Assembly: GCF_016741875.1 (NCBI RefSeq)
Contig: NZ_JAERRF010000025.1
Coordinates: 58,442-122,441, forward strand
From: Streptomyces coffeae
GTDB lineage: Bacteria; Actinomycetota; Actinomycetes; Streptomycetales; Streptomycetaceae
Direction: 5' to 3'
Length of the DNA: 64,000 nt
The position numbers and the translations under genes were made by a program. Below are positions 61,551-64,000 of this stretch, piece by piece; positions within the stretch are counted from its first letter, which is position 1; each line of letters starts with the position of its first letter. The notes below the pieces were generated by a model that was not told where the DNA came from, did no database searches, and saw only the letters and a list, made by a program, of their open reading frames with translations.

Positions 61551-63866
61551 ATGAATGGTGTGCGTAGACGTACGGTGCTCACAGCGGTCGGTGGTACGGC
61601 TGTCGCGGGCGGAGCCGCGACCGGCACCGCCCGAGCCGGTGAATCCCCCGGCGCGAAGGTCCTCCAGCCGAAGCGGGAAGACTCCGGCCCCCACGGCACA
61701 TCCCGCAAGGGCCCTGATGAGGCCAAGGTCCAGGCCCTGCTGGGGCGGATGACGGTCGAGGAGAAGCTCGGCCAGCTCCAGCAGTTGACCTGGGCCGGGA
61801 ACACCGGCCCCGGCGGGGGCCAGACCGAGGCGGCGGAGGAGGCGGCCCGCAAGGGCAGGCTCGGATCCGTGCTCAACATCTACGGGGCGAAGTACACCAA
61901 CGCCCTCCAGCGGATCGCGGTCGAGGAATCCCGCCTCGGTATCCCGCTGCTCTTCGGACTCGATGTCATCCACGGCTTCTGGACCACCTTCCCGATCCCC
62001 CTCGCCCAGGGAGCCGCGTTCGACCCCGCGGTGGCCGAGCGGGACGCCGAGGTCTCCGCGAAGGAGGCCCGTTCCAACGGGGTGCACTGGACCTTCTCCC
62101 CGATGATGGACGTCACCCACGAGCCACGCTGGGGGCGCATCGCCGAGGGCAACGGCGAGGACCCGTATCTCACGGCCGCGTTCGCGACGGCCAAAACCCG
62201 CGCCTACCAGGGCCGCGACCTGGCCGCGAAGGACCGGCTCGCGGCGTGCGCCAAGCACTTCGTGGCCTACGGGGGCGCCGAGGGCGGCCGCGACTACAAC
62301 ACCATGGACGTGTCCGAGGCGCGGCTGCGCAATCACTACCTCGGGCCGTTCCGGGCGGCCGTGAAGGCCGGGATCGCCACCGTCATGGCGAGCTTCAACA
62401 CCATCAGCGGAGTGCCGGCCCACGGCAACACCCACACCCTCACCGACATCCTCAAGCGGGAGTGGGACTTCGACGGCTTTGTCGTCAGCGACTACACCGG
62501 CGTTCAGGAAATGATCGCCCACGGCTTCGCCGCCGACGGTGCCGACGCGGCGCGGCTTGCGCTGGGCGCCGGTGTCGACATGGAGATGGTCAGCACCAAC
62601 CTCGTCGACCACGGCAAACGGCTGCTGAAGGCGGGAAAGATCTCCGCCGAGCGGCTGGACGACGCGGTGGCGCGCGTTCTGCGGCTGAAGTTCCGGCTGG
62701 ACCTCTTCGACCACCCCTATGTGGACGAGGACGCGGCCATCAGCAAGCCCGGCAAGGATGCCCGCTCGGCCGCCCGCGAGACCGCCGCGCGGTGCATGGT
62801 GCTGCTCCGGAACGAGACGTCGGAGCTCCCCTTGAGCACCTCGGCCCGTTCCCTCGCGGTGGTCGGCCCGTTCGGGGACTCCACCGACCTCCTCGGCACC
62901 TGGGCCGGACCCTGGGGCGAGTCGTTCCCCGCGGTCACGGTCCTCGACGCGGTCAAGGACGCCGTACCGAAGGCCGAGGTGAGCTACGCCAAGGGGGTGG
63001 ACGCCGGCGGTGAGGACACCGGTGGCATCGCCCAGGCGGTGGCCGCGGCCAAGGCCGCCGAGGCGACCGTCGTGGTGGTCGGAGAGGCGTCCGCACTCAG
63101 CGGCGAGGCGAGCGCGCGCAGTGATATCAGTCTGCCCGGCGCGCAGGAGAAGCTGATCGAAGCCATCGCCGGGACCGGCAAGCCGTTTGTGGTGGTCCTG
63201 GTCAACGGGCGTCCGCTGACGATCGGGGGCTGGCTGGAGTCGGCACCCGCCGTCCTGGAGGCGTGGCATCCAGGACTCGAGGGCGGACACGCCATCGCGG
63301 ATGTGCTGTTCGGGAAGGTCAATCCCGGTGGCAAACTGCCGGTGTCCTTTCCGCGCGCGGTCGGCCAGGTGCCGATCTACTACAACCACGAGAACACCGG
63401 CCGCCCCTACGACCCGGACAACAAGTACACCTCCAAGTACCTCGATCTGCCCGACGGCCCGCAGTTCGCCTTCGGATACGGGCTGAGCTACACCACCTTC
63501 GACATCGGCGAGCCCAGACTGTCGGTGACCCGGATCGGGGCCGACGCGCTGCGCAAGGGCGACACCGTGGACGTGGCGGTCACGGTGCGCAACACCGGGC
63601 GGCGCACGGGCGATGAGGTCGTCCAGCTCTATCTGCGCGATCCGGTGGCGAGCATCGTGCAACCGGTGCGCAGGCTCTGCGGTTTCCGCCGGGTCACTCT
63701 CGACGCCGGGAAGTCCAGCACCGTGCGCTTCCGGCTGAGCGCGGAACACCTGGGCTTCTGGACCCATGACCCCGCGGGGGTGTTCGTGGTGGAAAAGGGC
63801 GAGATCCGGCTCTACGCGGGCAACAGCTCCCTGGCCACGGGCGAGCGGACCCTCACCATCATCTGA
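61551..63866 (+). CDS. Tat-exported GH3 beta-glucosidase
   Basis: This 771-aa protein begins with a twin-arginine signal (GVRRRTVLTAVGGTAVAGGA) cleaved near ATGTARA. The GH3 N-terminal barrel has the nucleophile Asp in GFVVSDYTGVQEM and the substrate loop KHFVAYGGAEGGRD; a GH3 C-terminal domain and a fibronectin type III-like domain (about 665-735, VAVTVRNTGRRTGDEVVQLY) follow. This order and length match BglX-type enzymes, which release glucose from beta-glucosides such as cello-oligosaccharides outside the cell. ATG 61551 was chosen because the Tat signal starts there and GAAGG precedes it; codons from 61500 add no signal feature. Confidence 0.92.
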   Translation: MNGVRRRTVLTAVGGTAVAGGAATGTARAGESPGAKVLQPKREDSGPHGTSRKGPDEAKVQALLGRMTVEEKLGQLQQLTWAGNTGPGGGQTEAAEEAARKGRLGSVLNIYGAKYTNALQRIAVEESRLGIPLLFGLDVIHGFWTTFPIPLAQGAAFDPAVAERDAEVSAKEARSNGVHWTFSPMMDVTHEPRWGRIAEGNGEDPYLTAAFATAKTRAYQGRDLAAKDRLAACAKHFVAYGGAEGGRDYNTMDVSEARLRNHYLGPFRAAVKAGIATVMASFNTISGVPAHGNTHTLTDILKREWDFDGFVVSDYTGVQEMIAHGFAADGADAARLALGAGVDMEMVSTNLVDHGKRLLKAGKISAERLDDAVARVLRLKFRLDLFDHPYVDEDAAISKPGKDARSAARETAARCMVLLRNETSELPLSTSARSLAVVGPFGDSTDLLGTWAGPWGESFPAVTVLDAVKDAVPKAEVSYAKGVDAGGEDTGGIAQAVAAAKAAEATVVVVGEASALSGEASARSDISLPGAQEKLIEAIAGTGKPFVVVLVNGRPLTIGGWLESAPAVLEAWHPGLEGGHAIADVLFGKVNPGGKLPVSFPRAVGQVPIYYNHENTGRPYDPDNKYTSKYLDLPDGPQFAFGYGLSYTTFDIGEPRLSVTRIGADALRKGDTVDVAVTVRNTGRRTGDEVVQLYLRDPVASIVQPVRRLCGFRRVTLDAGKSSTVRFRLSAEHLGFWTHDPAGVFVVEKGEIRLYAGNSSLATGERTLTII

Positions 63867-63883
63867 GGCATTCCGGTGGGTGT

Positions 63884-63915
63884 GCGCCGGGGCGGTCCCG
63901 CACCGTCCCCGGCGC
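63884..63915 (+). terminator. strong hairpin after the GH3 gene
   Basis: GCGCCGGGG (63884-63892) pairs with CCCCGGCGC (63907-63915), and the inner bases extend the stem with one bulge. It lies 17 bases after the stop codon. Confidence 0.75.
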
Positions 63916-63939
63916 GCTGTCCACCCCGGGTGCGGGCGG

Positions 63940-64000
63940 CTAGTAGTGCTTTGTTAGCTGGTCTTGTCGCGTTGGGTGTCTGGTAGTTCGCTGGCTGTAT
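63940..64000. other. T/G-rich tail, possible end of an insertion element
   Basis: From about 63941 to the window edge the sequence changes abruptly to a T- and G-rich, C-poor composition (TAGTAGTGCTTTGTTAGCTG at the junction). No frame with Streptomyces codon bias exists. It could be the terminal region of an insertion sequence that continues outside the window. Confidence 0.3.

Overview
The window is chromosomal DNA from a Streptomyces-like actinomycete. It is very GC-rich with strong third-position GC bias, many genes start at GTG, neighbouring genes often overlap by ATGA or GTGA, and typical Streptomyces families are present (SpoIIE-type phosphatases with HATPase domains, DUF5988, an Rv1733c-like protein, DUF1876, and rare TTA codons). 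I saw no rRNA, tRNA, CRISPR array or complete insertion sequence.

Layout. Positions 121-7803 hold a LysR regulator divergent from a coupled pair (FAD/Fe-S 2-hydroxyacid dehydrogenase and a Glu/Leu/Phe/Val dehydrogenase), a membrane phosphatase, a roadblock-like protein and a GNAT acetyltransferase. Positions 7811-9713 encode a family 1 encapsulin shell and its DyP peroxidase cargo, which carries a C-terminal targeting peptide. Positions 9884-25910 look like a specialised-metabolite locus. It has an iterative, mycocerosic-acid-synthase-like PKS (KS-AT-DH-ER-KR-ACP), an atypical stand-alone ketosynthase and a DUF5988 protein on the minus strand. On the plus strand it has a 4-aminobenzoate branch: a PabAB-type aminodeoxychorismate synthase, a truncated AMP-ligase-like protein and a PabC-like lyase. 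An Lrp regulator, a dimethylargininase-family enzyme and ornithine aminotransferase lie between the two arms. The PKS and ligase-like genes each carry a TTA codon, so translation of both probably depends on bldA.

Positions 25978-48032 are mixed: a GntR regulator divergent from a cellulase-like glycosidase, two large SpoIIE/HATPase phosphatases, an MHS transporter coupled to AnmK, a degenerate P-loop protein coupled to a membrane-anchored periplasmic-binding-fold protein, a methyltransferase, an isolated DnaK, a soluble transhydrogenase, a drug-type MFS exporter divergent from a duplicated Lrp regulator, and a YoaK-like protein. Two inverted copies of a ~190-bp repeat with terminal inverted repeats lie in convergent gaps, each touching a stop codon.

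Positions 48457-59716 form a 12-gene, same-strand nicotinate catabolic cluster. A three-subunit molybdenum hydroxylase with a CoxG-like protein would make 6-hydroxynicotinate. NicC-, NicX-, NicD-, NicF- and NicE-like enzymes would take this through 2,5-dihydroxypyridine, N-formylmaleamate, maleamate and maleate to fumarate. An MFS transporter and a MarR regulator complete the set. The window ends with a CGNR zinc-finger regulator divergent from a ketopantoate-reductase-family protein, a Tat-exported GH3 beta-glucosidase, and a short T/G-rich tail that may be the start of another element.

All functional calls come from reading motifs and gene order. No database search was run.
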